A DNA stretch of 64,000 bases from JAPULR01 sp965238215. Lineage in GTDB: Bacteria > Chloroflexota > Dehalococcoidia > Lucifugimonadales > GCA-2712585. Positions 1-7,886 of the stretch are shown here, piece after piece. Location of the stretch: the NCBI GenBank assembly GCA_965238215.1, contig OZ250180.1:1550001-1614000 (forward strand), given 5' to 3'. Position numbers and translations under genes: made by a program. The notes beneath the pieces are model-generated. The model did no database searches, was not told where the DNA came from, and saw only the letters and a list, made by a program, of their open reading frames with translations. Within the stretch, counting starts at the first letter, position 1. Every line of letters begins with the position of its first letter.

Positions 1-191
1 AGCCGCACCACCTGATCGAAGTCGCGTATGGCGGCCACGGGTTCCACGAGCTGGCCATAGAGGACGCCCCGCTGATAGTAGGACTCGGAGTCGGCGGGGT
101 TGCCCTCTATCATGGCCGTCAACTCGCTCACGGACCGTTGGAGAGTATCAATCTCCGAAAAGCTGCTATCGTTGGCTTGGGCGTTCTGCAT
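1..191 (-). CDS. TPR-repeat protein, N-terminal part (runs off the window)
   Basis: The reverse strand reads from an ATG at 191 through 63 codons without a stop to the window edge. Residues about 42-63 have the spacing of a tetratricopeptide repeat: a Tyr-Tyr-Gln-Arg-Gly start, a Leu-Tyr-Gly-Gln-Leu core and an Ala-Ile-Arg-Asp-Phe-Asp helix. TPR repeats are protein-protein interaction modules, and no partner can be named from this fragment. There is no signal peptide in the visible part. A tRNA gene lies just upstream on the same strand. The TPR assignment is by pattern, and everything beyond the first repeat is outside the window. Confidence 0.6.
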   Translation of the reverse strand, partial: MQNAQANDSSFSEIDTLQRSVSELTAMIEGNPADSESYYQRGVLYGQLVEPVAAIRDFDQVVR

Positions 192-222
192 TAGAGAAGG
201 TTGGAGCCAGTGGTGGTGAAAG

Positions 223-296
223 TCGGGGAGCCGGGATTTGAACCCGGGGCCTCTACGTCCCGAACGTAGCGCGCTGCCAAACTGCGCCACTCCCCG
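223..296 (-). tRNA. tRNA-Pro (anticodon CGG)
   Basis: The reverse strand folds as a complete cloverleaf. It has a 7-bp acceptor stem (CGGGGAG with CTCCCCG), a D arm, a 5-bp anticodon stem (CTACG/CGTAG) around a TTCGGGA loop that gives anticodon CGG, and a TTCAAAT T-loop on a CCGGG/CCCGG stem. G37 after the anticodon is typical of tRNA-Pro. It decodes CCG. No CCA tail is encoded: the bases after the discriminator A are CTT. Confidence 0.95.
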
Positions 297-477
297 CAAG
301 TCTAAAGGACGGAACAATTGTAGACGCCACGGGACGCATACGGCAAGGGCGCAAAATTCACCCCTTCCACTCACTTTCCAGACACTTCATTCCACGCCCG
401 CCCTCGGACAGTCCATCGTAGGCGTGAATCCTTCCTTTTCCCTGCTTTCTCCTGCCAATTTGGCAAGGTCGGCAGGG

Positions 478-506
478 TTGACAGTGCAATTGCTCAATGC
501 TACCTT
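478..506 (+). promoter_or_regulatory. Sigma-70-like promoter for the 604 gene
   Basis: TTGACA at 478-483 is followed 17 bases later by TACCTT at 501-506, about 100 bases before the ATG of the downstream lipoprotein gene. The -35 box is perfect and the -10 box matches 4 of 6. The rest of the 297-603 gap shows no convincing gene; the open frame there is an artefact. Confidence 0.45.
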
Positions 507-603
507 TACCGCGCAATGTGTCTCTGTGATTAACGGAGGCGCTACCCGTTTATGCTGGCTTCATACCGAGGGTTAAGCTAAAACTTCTACACTAGGAGGC
601 AAG

Positions 604-2442
604 ATGGTGACTTTACCCAGAAGACTTCTAAGAAAGAGCGCTCTATTAGCCTTGCTGGCCGCTGCGTCGCTGGCGCTGATCATAGTAGCCTGCGGCACCG
701 ACGAGGAAGAGCCGGCGGCCCCCGCGGCCACGGCCGCTCCCACTGCGGCCCCCGCCACTGCAGCGCCGGCACCCACTGCGGCACCTGCCACAGCGGCGCC
801 GGCTCCCACTGCGGCTCCCACCCCGGCGCCCACCCCGATGGAGCCGGAACTGGTAAGCCCCAAGCTCATCGTCTCCATGGCTCCGCCCACCCACCAGGTG
901 AGGCTGCCGTACATGACCTTCCAGAGTTCTAGCGGGCCCCTCCATAACCTCTATGACTACTTGGTGGGCAAGCATCGGAAGACCGCGGAGGTGGAGAACA
1001 CCCACATCGCCGAGTCCTGGTCCGTCGATCCCGGCGCCACAACCTGGATCTTCGAACTGAAGGAGAACATCCCCTACTACATGAACGGCGAGGCCAGCGA
1101 CACCCACTTCTTCTCCCCCGAAGACGTGCGGCACACCTGGTTGCTGCAGGCCGGCGAAAGGTCCGACCGGTCCAACAATTCCGGCACCTACGCCCCCTGG
1201 CTCAAGAGCGCCGACGACATCGTGATCGACGGCAACACCTTGACCTGGAACCTGGACCTGGTGCACCCGGACTTGAACGTCTACGTGTCCGAGGACTGGA
1301 CCTTCGGCATCATCAGCGAGTCCTACTGGAACGCCGTGGGAGGCGAGGACGGCTACATCGACCATCCCATCGGCATGGGCGCCTACAGCTTTGTGGAGTA
1401 CGTGGACAACGAGCATTTCCTGCTGGAAAAGAACGTTGGTCACTACCGCAAGGAGCCGGAGTTTGACCAGCTTCAGTTCCTCTGGAACAAGGAGACCGCA
1501 ACGATCTTGGCCCAGCTCCTGACTGAAGAGGTCCACATCGGGGTGCTGCCCAGCGACCAGCATGAAGAGGTTGTGGCTCGCGGGATGAAGATTGCCAAGA
1601 GCACACTGCCCAGCTTCCACATGTGGGCTACCATACCCTATTATCAGCCCGTTTCCTTCAGGGACGAGCCCACCCCCAACTATGACGAGACAGTCCCGAC
1701 CCGAAATGTTAAGGTAAGGGAAGCTCTCAACATAGCCATCGACCGGGAGCGGATCAACACCTCGTTCTTCAAGGGCGACGCCATACCCAGCGCCGTGTCC
1801 CACATGGCCGAGTGGTGGGACTTCTTCCAGGACCGGTGGGCTCCCATTCCCGGCCCCGATGGCAACACCGGCGCCGCCGGCGGCTGGCCGTATCCCTATG
1901 ACCCGGAAAGAGCCAAGGAGCTGCTGGCCGAAGCCGGCTATCCCGAGGGCTTCGAGCTTGATTTCTTCGCCCCCGACAACCTGGGCGGCTTGCCGGAAAT
2001 CCCGGACGTTGGGGAAGCCATAACGGCCATGTGGGAAGAGATCGGGATCAAAGTCAACCTGACGGTTTCGGAGTACGCCCCCGTCCAGTCCATGTATACC
2101 GACCGCGCCCTGAACGGAAAGGTCGCCATGATTCGCTGGTCGCTGAACCCGCCGTCGGCCGGCATGGGCTGGCTGTGGTACGAGGCCACCAGGCCCTATT
2201 ACGAGTACCAGTTCATCACCGACTGGAAGAGAAACGTCGATACCATCGCCGATCCCGAAATTCGGGTACAGGAGTTCATCAAGCTTGGGGACTTCTGGTA
2301 CGACAACTACCTGAGCATTCCGTTGCTGTGGGTGTTCGGCAAGGCCATCTTCAACCCCGCGGTGCTGGAAGGCTACGAGGTTAGCCACGTCCACTTCGGC
2401 CCGGTTCGCTACCACGAGTACACGGTGCCCGTATACAAGTAA
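604..2442 (+). CDS. Family-5 (oligopeptide-type) ABC transporter substrate-binding lipoprotein
   Basis: This 612-aa exported lipoprotein should capture a peptide or other organic solute outside the membrane and hand it to an ABC permease. Residues 1-29 form a basic then hydrophobic signal peptide ending in a lipobox, with Cys30 as the predicted lipidation site. Residues about 36-78 are an Ala/Thr/Pro-rich linker of the kind common in Chloroflexota surface proteins. The rest is an SBP_bac_5 fold, including the Asn-Ile-Ala-Ile-Asp-Arg region near residue 378. An AGGAGG site sits 4 bases before the ATG. It is closely similar along its whole length to the protein at 30027-31811. No permease or ATPase gene is in the window, so both look like orphan binding proteins. 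The ligand is unknown. Confidence 0.9.
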   Translation: MVTLPRRLLRKSALLALLAAASLALIIVACGTDEEEPAAPAATAAPTAAPATAAPAPTAAPATAAPAPTAAPTPAPTPMEPELVSPKLIVSMAPPTHQVRLPYMTFQSSSGPLHNLYDYLVGKHRKTAEVENTHIAESWSVDPGATTWIFELKENIPYYMNGEASDTHFFSPEDVRHTWLLQAGERSDRSNNSGTYAPWLKSADDIVIDGNTLTWNLDLVHPDLNVYVSEDWTFGIISESYWNAVGGEDGYIDHPIGMGAYSFVEYVDNEHFLLEKNVGHYRKEPEFDQLQFLWNKETATILAQLLTEEVHIGVLPSDQHEEVVARGMKIAKSTLPSFHMWATIPYYQPVSFRDEPTPNYDETVPTRNVKVREALNIAIDRERINTSFFKGDAIPSAVSHMAEWWDFFQDRWAPIPGPDGNTGAAGGWPYPYDPERAKELLAEAGYPEGFELDFFAPDNLGGLPEIPDVGEAITAMWEEIGIKVNLTVSEYAPVQSMYTDRALNGKVAMIRWSLNPPSAGMGWLWYEATRPYYEYQFITDWKRNVDTIADPEIRVQEFIKLGDFWYDNYLSIPLLWVFGKAIFNPAVLEGYEVSHVHFGPVRYHEYTVPVYK

Positions 2443-2478
2443 CATCGAGCTAAGGCACAAAGCACACAGTTTACAAAT

Positions 2479-2512
2479 AGACACGGCCCCCACAGGCGTG
2501 GGGGCCGTGTCT
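2479..2512 (+). terminator. 15-bp perfect hairpin, probable terminator
   Basis: The two 15-base arms 2479-2493 and 2498-2512 are perfectly complementary around an AGGC loop, 36 bases after the lipoprotein stop. There is no T-run, so it may act as a factor-dependent or processing stem rather than a classic intrinsic terminator. The right arm overlaps the first possible GTG codons of the next gene. Confidence 0.65.
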
Positions 2513-3178
2513 AAACTAGCCAGGGGGCGGCGGCAAGGAGGCAATGACATCAAACAGCCAACCGTAGAGCGTACCATCTTGAAAGATGTAAACCGCATAG
2601 TTTCATACGGTGGACGGCCCTCCCGGGGACTCGCAAGGCGGCTCCTCAGGGGCAGTCTTGCCTTCCTGCTGCTAACGTCGCTCCTAGCCGGCACTCTATG
2701 GCTGGCGGCCTGCGGAGGCGATAGTGGCGATGACTCGCGAGAGCCTTCTACCCAGCAGCCGGCAACTCCTTCCGGCCAGAGCGGCACGCAGGCCCCAACT
2801 ACACAGGCTACGGCTACGCCGGCCCCCGCCGGAGGCGCTCTGACTCCCTCCGGCACTTTCACAGAGGAAGACCTGGTCCTACCGCAAGGCTGGTGGAACG
2901 TTGATGTTCCGTTGGTGCTGGGAGACCGGGTTGTGGTCACCTACACCTCCGCGCCTAAGGCCGTCGGCGGGTTCGGCGAATCGGGCAGCGCGGGCAGGCC
3001 AGGGGTTCTCTTCAACGTGAACGACCCCATCGGCAACTCCATATACCGAGGAGAGCAGGTTGCGGACGGCGGCACCGAGTTCACCGCGGAGTTGAACGGC
3101 ATCTACCAGTTGACTTTCTTGAACCCGGTGGTTCGCAACCTGCAGGAAGTCAAGGTGGAGTACCAGATAAACCCGTAG
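2498..3178 (+). CDS. Lipoprotein with a C-terminal GOLD/emp24-like beta domain
   Basis: The frame runs to a stop at 3178. The start is uncertain: GTG codons at 2498 and 2507 lie inside the terminator stem, and a TTG at 2579 is also possible. An AGGAGG sits near 2536 without an in-frame ATG after it. The protein has an Arg-rich then hydrophobic signal ending in Leu-Ala-Ala-Cys (lipobox), a Ser/Thr/Pro/Gln linker, and about 100 residues of beta-rich sequence. That last part (Asp-Pro-Xaa-Gly-Asn-Ser-Ile-Tyr, Thr-Glu-Phe-Thr-Ala-Glu) resembles the GOLD-like domain of small bacterial lipoproteins. The role is unknown; it is probably a surface protein. Confident as a gene, moderate for the domain. 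Confidence 0.7.
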   Translation: MGAVSKLARGRRQGGNDIKQPTVERTILKDVNRIVSYGGRPSRGLARRLLRGSLAFLLLTSLLAGTLWLAACGGDSGDDSREPSTQQPATPSGQSGTQAPTTQATATPAPAGGALTPSGTFTEEDLVLPQGWWNVDVPLVLGDRVVVTYTSAPKAVGGFGESGSAGRPGVLFNVNDPIGNSIYRGEQVADGGTEFTAELNGIYQLTFLNPVVRNLQEVKVEYQINP

Positions 3179-3416
3179 GGGTTGTGGGGCGGGAGCGCAA
3201 CCCCACGCACATGCGCCACCCTTTATAACGACCCAAGCCGGGTGAGGCCGAGACAGTTTGCTTTCACGGGCGTAGAAGTAGAATGCGTGCGCCCTTCGAG
3301 ACCATTCTCAGTCTAGCCCGTCCAGACGCATCCTTGGGATCTCCGTTATGAGGGGCAATCCCGCTAAATCGCCGCCAACAAATGAGGAAAATAGCCACGC
3401 CCAGCGGAGCTTCTTT

Positions 3417-3680
3417 ATGAAACAACTCACAGTTAGAGTATCCGACGGCGAGTTGAGCGCCAGCATTAGGCGCCTAGCAAGCCGAGAAGGAATCTCCATG
3501 AACAGAGCCGCTCTGAAGCTACTCAGAAAGGGGGCAATACTCACTGACCTTGAAGTACGATCGGACACCGTAGGAACTTCGCTGGACCATCTCATTGGAA
3601 CCTGGACAGCGAAACAAGCTGATGAGATGGACTCCGCGTTAGAGGAGTTCGAGACTATCGACGAGTCGGCCTGGAAGTGA
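3417..3680 (+). CDS. VapB-type antitoxin
   Basis: This is the small antitoxin of a type II toxin-antitoxin pair. The ATG at 3417 has a GGAG site 7 bases upstream and is preferred over the upstream ATG at 3348, which has none. The N-terminus (Lys-Gln-Leu-Thr-Val-Arg-Val then a basic helix) fits a ribbon-helix-helix DNA-binding antitoxin. The acidic C-terminal tail (Glu-Glu-Phe-Glu, Asp-Glu-Ser-Ala-Trp) fits the toxin-wrapping segment. Its stop overlaps the toxin start by 4 bases (GTGA), the usual coupling in vapBC operons. It probably binds its own promoter with the toxin. Confidence 0.75.
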   Translation: MKQLTVRVSDGELSASIRRLASREGISMNRAALKLLRKGAILTDLEVRSDTVGTSLDHLIGTWTAKQADEMDSALEEFETIDESAWK

Positions 3681-4075
3681 GGCTTCTATTGGACTCCAAC
3701 GCCTACTCTCTTCTCATGCGAGGGCAAGAGCAGGTTGCGGAGCTTGTAAGAATGTCCGAAGAGGTTCTGTTATCGACAGTGGCGTTGGGAGAGTTGATGT
3801 ATGGATTTCGCAATGGATCGTACTTTGAAAGAAACTCCGAAGAACTTCAATCTTTTCTCGATAGCCCATTCGTGTCCCTGGTGCCCGTAGGACATGTAAC
3901 GGCAGACCGCTACTCCAGAATAGCCACGGCCCTTCGAGCGAAAGGCCGTCCCATTCCAACGAATGATATCTGGATAGCCGCTCACGCAATGGAGACAGGC
4001 GCCGATCTAGTTTCGGCCGACAAACACTTTGAGCACATTGAAGGAATTGTGTGGGTAAAGGTGCGGGAACGTTGA
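3677..4075 (+). CDS. VapC-type PIN-domain ribonuclease toxin
   Basis: At 132 aa this has the usual VapC length. PIN ribonucleases cut RNA, often tRNA, using a cluster of acidic residues. Here these are Asp6 in Leu-Leu-Asp-Ser-Asn, Glu39 in Gly-Glu-Leu, and the Asn-Asp-Ile-Trp-Ile-Ala segment near residue 95, followed by a late Ser-Ala-Asp-Lys-His-Phe. The start is a GTG at 3677 overlapping the antitoxin stop. All expected acidic positions are present, so it looks active. Confidence 0.85.
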   Translation: MRLLLDSNAYSLLMRGQEQVAELVRMSEEVLLSTVALGELMYGFRNGSYFERNSEELQSFLDSPFVSLVPVGHVTADRYSRIATALRAKGRPIPTNDIWIAAHAMETGADLVSADKHFEHIEGIVWVKVRER

Positions 4076-4110
4076 TGGTGGGTTGGCGCGGTCCAGATAG
4101 TGCGGAATGG

Positions 4111-5631
4111 TTACGACGCCCGCTGGCGGATGAAGTCTGAGACCTTCTCCCCTATCATGATACAGGTGGCGTTGGGGTTTACCCTAACCACGTCCGGCAT
4201 TATGGACGCGTCGGCCACCCGCAGGCCCTCCAAACCGTGCACACGGCCGTACTGGTCCACCACTGCCATTGAGTCGCTGGCGGGGCCCATCTTGCACGTG
4301 CCCGAGGAATGATGCCCTGTAGTCACGTTCTCAAGTATCCACCGGTCTAGGGATTCTTCCGACGCCATTTCTTCATCCGTGGGAGCAACCCGCTGCTCCA
4401 GCAGCCCCTGCAAAGCGGGGCTCTCCGCCAGTTCAATGGCAAGATGCACACCCTCGCGGACGCGGGCCAAGTCCCACGGGTCCTGCAGATAGTTGTACTC
4501 CAGGTGGGGCGGCGAAGGGACGTCCGCCGACGTTAGGGTGAGCCGGCCTGCTCCTCGGGCGTACTCAAGGCAGGCGCTCAAACGAGTATGTGGCACGCCG
4601 CCAAAGACCCAGCGGTTGTCCACGCTGATGGACATGTCGTGGGGAGTATCCGAGCCTGAAGCCGTGTATCTAAGGAAGACCAGGCTCAGCACAGAGTCCT
4701 TCGGTTCCAGGGAAGCGTCCCGGTACATGACGCCAGACACGGGGTGATTTCGCAGATTTCGTCCCACACCTGGCAGATGATGCTTCGTTTCGATACCCAT
4801 CTCAGTCAGGTGGTCTTCCGGGCCAATACCGGAGCGCATGAGTATCATGGGGGAGCCGAAAGCGCCCGCGCTGCAGACCACTTCCCGCCCGTAGACGCGA
4901 AAGGTCTGCCCTTCGCTGACCACCTCCACACCCACGGCGCGATTGCCTTCCAGGAGCACTCGTCGCACGAGGGTGTTTCCTCTAATGGTTAGGTTAAGGC
5001 GATGCCTGACCGGATCCAGGTAGGCCATTGCGGTGTTGACGCGGAGGCCGTGCACATTGCTGACGGGGTACGTTCCAACGCCCGCGGCATCGGGAAGGTT
5101 CATGTCGGGGCTTTCCGGGAAGCCGTGGTCCACACAGGCCTGATAGAAGGCTCGCAGGTTGGGCTCCCACTGGCTTCGGGGAACCCTACGTACGGGCAGC
5201 GGGCCTTCTCTATTGTGAAAGTCGCCGCCGAAGTCCAGGTCTCGCTCAATGCGAAGATAGCAGGGCAGCACGTTCTGATAGGACCACTCCGGGTTCCCCC
5301 ACTCAGACCAGGAATCGAAGTCTTGGGGCGCTCCCCGGAGGAATATGGAGCTGTTGATTGTGCTGGTGCCGCCCATGGCCCTGCCGGAGGGCATGAGCAT
5401 GGGTTCCGTCTTCTGAGGGTTGGCACGGGCAGGATAGTTGCGGACGTGGGGGTCTTTGTAGCCAGCCATGACGTGATAGCCGCGGGCCAAGAGATCCGGC
5501 AGCCGCTCCGAGTTAGGATAGTCAGGGCCGTCCTCCAGCAGGAGGACGGAACGGGAGGGGTCCTCCGATAGCCGCGCGGCCAGGGGTGCGCCGGCAGAAC
5601 CGGCGCCCACAACTATAACGTCGTAGCGCAA
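4111..5631 (-). CDS. GMC-family FAD oxidoreductase (choline dehydrogenase-like)
   Basis: This 506-aa flavoenzyme belongs to the glucose-methanol-choline oxidoreductases, which oxidise primary or secondary alcohols with FAD. Residues 9-14 are the Gly-Ala-Gly-Ser-Ala-Gly dinucleotide loop. The GMC signature Gly-Gly-Thr-Ser-Thr-Ile-Asn lies near residue 90. The C-terminal His-His-Ser-Ser-Gly-Thr-Cys and Asn-Pro-Asn-Ala-Thr regions carry the catalytic His and Asn positions of the family. The start is a TTG at 5631 with GGAGG 8 bases upstream. It is a single gene with no companion dehydrogenase, so the substrate cannot be assigned. Confidence 0.88.
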   Translation of the reverse strand: MRYDVIVVGAGSAGAPLAARLSEDPSRSVLLLEDGPDYPNSERLPDLLARGYHVMAGYKDPHVRNYPARANPQKTEPMLMPSGRAMGGTSTINSSIFLRGAPQDFDSWSEWGNPEWSYQNVLPCYLRIERDLDFGGDFHNREGPLPVRRVPRSQWEPNLRAFYQACVDHGFPESPDMNLPDAAGVGTYPVSNVHGLRVNTAMAYLDPVRHRLNLTIRGNTLVRRVLLEGNRAVGVEVVSEGQTFRVYGREVVCSAGAFGSPMILMRSGIGPEDHLTEMGIETKHHLPGVGRNLRNHPVSGVMYRDASLEPKDSVLSLVFLRYTASGSDTPHDMSISVDNRWVFGGVPHTRLSACLEYARGAGRLTLTSADVPSPPHLEYNYLQDPWDLARVREGVHLAIELAESPALQGLLEQRVAPTDEEMASEESLDRWILENVTTGHHSSGTCKMGPASDSMAVVDQYGRVHGLEGLRVADASIMPDVVRVNPNATCIMIGEKVSDFIRQRAS

Positions 5632-5689
5632 GGGATGAACCTCCGGTGAGTTCTTAGTTACGAGCTAGCCCAGATTATACCCGATGCGG

Positions 5690-6115
5690 AGCGGGGGAAC
5701 GGATGGGTTCCCGCATCCGCGGGAACAACGGAGAGGGGGCGCGGGAATGGCGGGTCGAGGGCTGCGATGACATGTGGGGGACGGGCGCTGGGAACGCTGG
5801 ATTCCCGACCATCTGCACGGGGGCAGGCTCTGTGCGGGAACAACGGAGGAGGGATGGGTCCCCGCATCGGCGAGGACAAGGGAGATGGGGGTTACGCCTC
5901 CGTCTTAACAGGGGCTCGCGGGGATGACTGGCTGGGGAAGGGATGGGTTCCCGCATCTGCGAGGACAAGGGAGATGGGGGTTACCGCCTCCGTCTTAACA
6001 GGGGCTGGATCTACGCGGGGATGACTGGCTGGGGAAGGGATGGGTTCCCGCCCCCCGTCTTCACGGGGGCAGGCTCTCGACGCGAGGACAAGGGAGGGGA
6101 GAGGGATGGGAAGGG
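5690..6115 (+). repeat. Patch of intergenic tandem/dispersed repeats
   Basis: The 487-base gap between the GMC gene and the PH-domain gene holds no credible gene. It is built from recurring words such as GGGATGGGTTCCCGCAT and GAGGACAAGGGAGATGGG. Two near-identical units of roughly 90-97 bases abut at 5851-5940 and 5941-6037, and partial copies flank them on both sides. A related word occurs again at 54488-54516. The words contain small inverted repeats, so they would fold as RNA. It is not a CRISPR array: the unit is not a repeat/spacer alternation. Confidence 0.75.
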
Positions 6116-6118
6116 GGG

Positions 6119-6691
6119 TTAGCGGTTGCCGCCGCGGCTTCTGGCCTCCATCCTGGCCAGAATGTCCCGGATTTCCGCCAACAGCTCGTTGGCAACGGTC
6201 GGCGTTGCGGCGAGAGCGGCGGCGGCGGGTGTCGATTCGGCACCGCCCTCCAGCACTAGCTGGCGCTGGCGAAGGATGGCGTCCCTGAAGGCGACGGCGT
6301 CAACCACGCCGATGAGGTCTCCCTCGCTGCCGGCGTTCTGCCCCGACTGGCCCGCCGTCTCGACCCTCAAGCCCCTCACTCCACAAAAACGCATCCACGG
6401 GTCATCGTGCAGCCGCACGTCCGTCACCCGGTTCAGAGGAATGGTGGCTTCTTTTCGGAAGAAGACACCTTTGTTTACCTGGACTGCGTTGGTGGTCAGC
6501 CGGGCGGACATTCGCCTCAGACTTTCGGGGGCGTACCAGCGACAGAACAGCAGCCCAAAGGGGATTAAGGGGATGCCAACGACGCTGATGATCATGAAAA
6601 AGATAACCACCCCGGTGGTGTACTTCTTCACCATGGGGTCGAATTCGGCTTCCTGAATGGTTTCGCCTGTAACGTCCGTGAAACCAGCCAT
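6119..6691 (-). CDS. PH-domain (bPH2-type) membrane protein
   Basis: This 190-aa protein carries one membrane segment near residues 26-50 (Val-Val-Ile-Phe-Phe-Met-Ile then Pro-Leu-Ile-Pro-Phe-Gly-Leu-Leu-Phe). A bacterial PH domain of the DUF304/YdbS class follows: Leu-Thr-Thr-Asn-Ala-Val-Gln-Val, then Ile-Pro-Leu-Asn-Arg-Val-Thr-Asp-Val. The C-terminal 50 residues are Ala-rich followed by a charged helix. An AAAGGAG site precedes the ATG. Such proteins are membrane-associated and mostly of unknown function. It stands alone on this strand. Confidence 0.75.
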   Translation of the reverse strand: MAGFTDVTGETIQEAEFDPMVKKYTTGVVIFFMIISVVGIPLIPFGLLFCRWYAPESLRRMSARLTTNAVQVNKGVFFRKEATIPLNRVTDVRLHDDPWMRFCGVRGLRVETAGQSGQNAGSEGDLIGVVDAVAFRDAILRQRQLVLEGGAESTPAAAALAATPTVANELLAEIRDILARMEARSRGGNR

Positions 6692-7008
6692 TAGGAGACT
6701 CCTTTCAGAATCTTTTTGGGGAATAGGGCACCCACAAGGGGGCGTCTCTCAAGTCAATTATCCTTGAATTCATGGGTTTGTGGATTCCCGCCTTCGGAGA
6801 TCTTCGAACAACTACCGAAACGCGTTCATATAGCCGTGTGGGACGACTCTTGCCATAGCTAAATGATACGATTCTGGATTTCGGCTTTCGCCGGAATGCC
6901 GGTTATGCAAAGGTCTCCCTTCGCGGGAAAACGAGTGGGGGGATAGGGATTGTGCGAGTGGGAGCGATGATTTGATAGCATTCACTATGGCGGTGCGGAA
7001 GGCCGCCG
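6692..7008. other. Intergenic region, no gene seen
   Basis: About 317 bases separate two minus-strand genes. I see no open frame with coding character and no strong promoter. A short imperfect palindrome of the CGGCTTTCGCCGGAATG type near 6875-6900 resembles common intergenic repeat hairpins. Confidence 0.4.
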
Positions 7009-7842
7009 TCAGTACATGAGGGCGCCGCCGGCCACGGGTAGCGAGACGCCGGTGAGATAGTCAGACTGGTCGGAAGCTAGGAAAGCTGCCACGTCGGCCA
7101 CGTCGGCGCCTTGGGCGACACGGCCCAGGGGTATGGCCTTGGCCCGTTCCGCAAACATGCGGGCGCGGTACTCCTCCGCCGTCTCGCCTTCTGAGGCCAG
7201 GGCCGCCGCAATCCCCGAGATTCTCTCCGTATCCACCAGCCCGGGGCAGATGGCATTGACGTTAATGCCGTGGGGCGCAAGCTCCAGGGCCAGGGATTGG
7301 GTGAAGCCGATGAGTGCAAACTTGGAGGTGCAGTAGGCGGCATACCGGGCGATGCCCTGCCTGCCCGCGCCTGACGAGATGACGATTATTTTCCCCCGTT
7401 GGCCAGCGCGGAGCATTTGCCGGGCCACTGCTCGAGAGCATAGGAACGTGCCTTTGACGTTGACGCGCTGCACCATGTCCCAGGCATCTTCCTCCAGCTC
7501 CACCACAGGTACACGGTCGGGACCCGCCGCCGAACCGGCGTTGTTGACCAAGATGTCTATGGGGCCTAAACGCTCGGAAACTTCGCGTACCATGGCGTCC
7601 ACCTGACGGGCGTTGGAGACGTCGGCGATGATGCTCATTGACCGGCGGCCCAGGCTTTGAATCTCTTCTACGACGCTGTCCACGCCGCGCCATGCGACGG
7701 CGCCAACGTGAGGGTTGGACTTGACGTCATTGACCACCACGTCGGCCCCTTCCTGGGCCAGACGAACAGCTATGGCCCGCCCGATGCCGTGCTGCCCTCC
7801 TGCGCCGGTGACAAGGGCAACCTTACCTTCCAGGTTGTACAT
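7009..7842 (-). CDS. Short-chain dehydrogenase/reductase
   Basis: This is a 277-aa SDR that should oxidise or reduce an alcohol/ketone with NAD(P). It has the Rossmann loop Thr-Gly-Ala-Gly-Gly-Gln-His-Gly-Ile-Gly near residues 11-20, the Asn-Asn-Ala-Gly motif, a catalytic Ser-Ser, Tyr-Xaa-Xaa-Xaa-Lys (Tyr-Cys-Thr-Ser-Lys), and the Ile-Cys-Pro-Gly segment after it. The ATG at 7842 is chosen because the longer frame to 8073 would run antisense-like through the upstream korB gene. It lies 44 bases after korB on the same strand and is probably the last gene of that operon. The substrate is unknown. Confidence 0.85.
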   Translation of the reverse strand: MYNLEGKVALVTGAGGQHGIGRAIAVRLAQEGADVVVNDVKSNPHVGAVAWRGVDSVVEEIQSLGRRSMSIIADVSNARQVDAMVREVSERLGPIDILVNNAGSAAGPDRVPVVELEEDAWDMVQRVNVKGTFLCSRAVARQMLRAGQRGKIIVISSGAGRQGIARYAAYCTSKFALIGFTQSLALELAPHGINVNAICPGLVDTERISGIAAALASEGETAEEYRARMFAERAKAIPLGRVAQGADVADVAAFLASDQSDYLTGVSLPVAGGALMY

Positions 7843-7886
7843 TGAGGCCTGCCGAGCGACTGATTCTGGGGGGTTGGAGGTCGCCC

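Noticed and set aside
238..576. 112-codon frame overlapping the tRNA gene
   Set aside because: It starts inside the tRNA-Pro gene on the opposite strand and covers the promoter region; no homology pattern.
646..2940. 764-codon open frame on the minus strand
   Set aside because: It lies antisense to two clear lipoprotein genes. Its Gly/Val/Arg-rich sequence is the reverse reading of GC-rich codons and has no domain character.
5851..6037. CRISPR-like tandem repeat
   Set aside because: Units are about 90-97 bases and nearly identical throughout, without unique spacers, and no cas genes are present.
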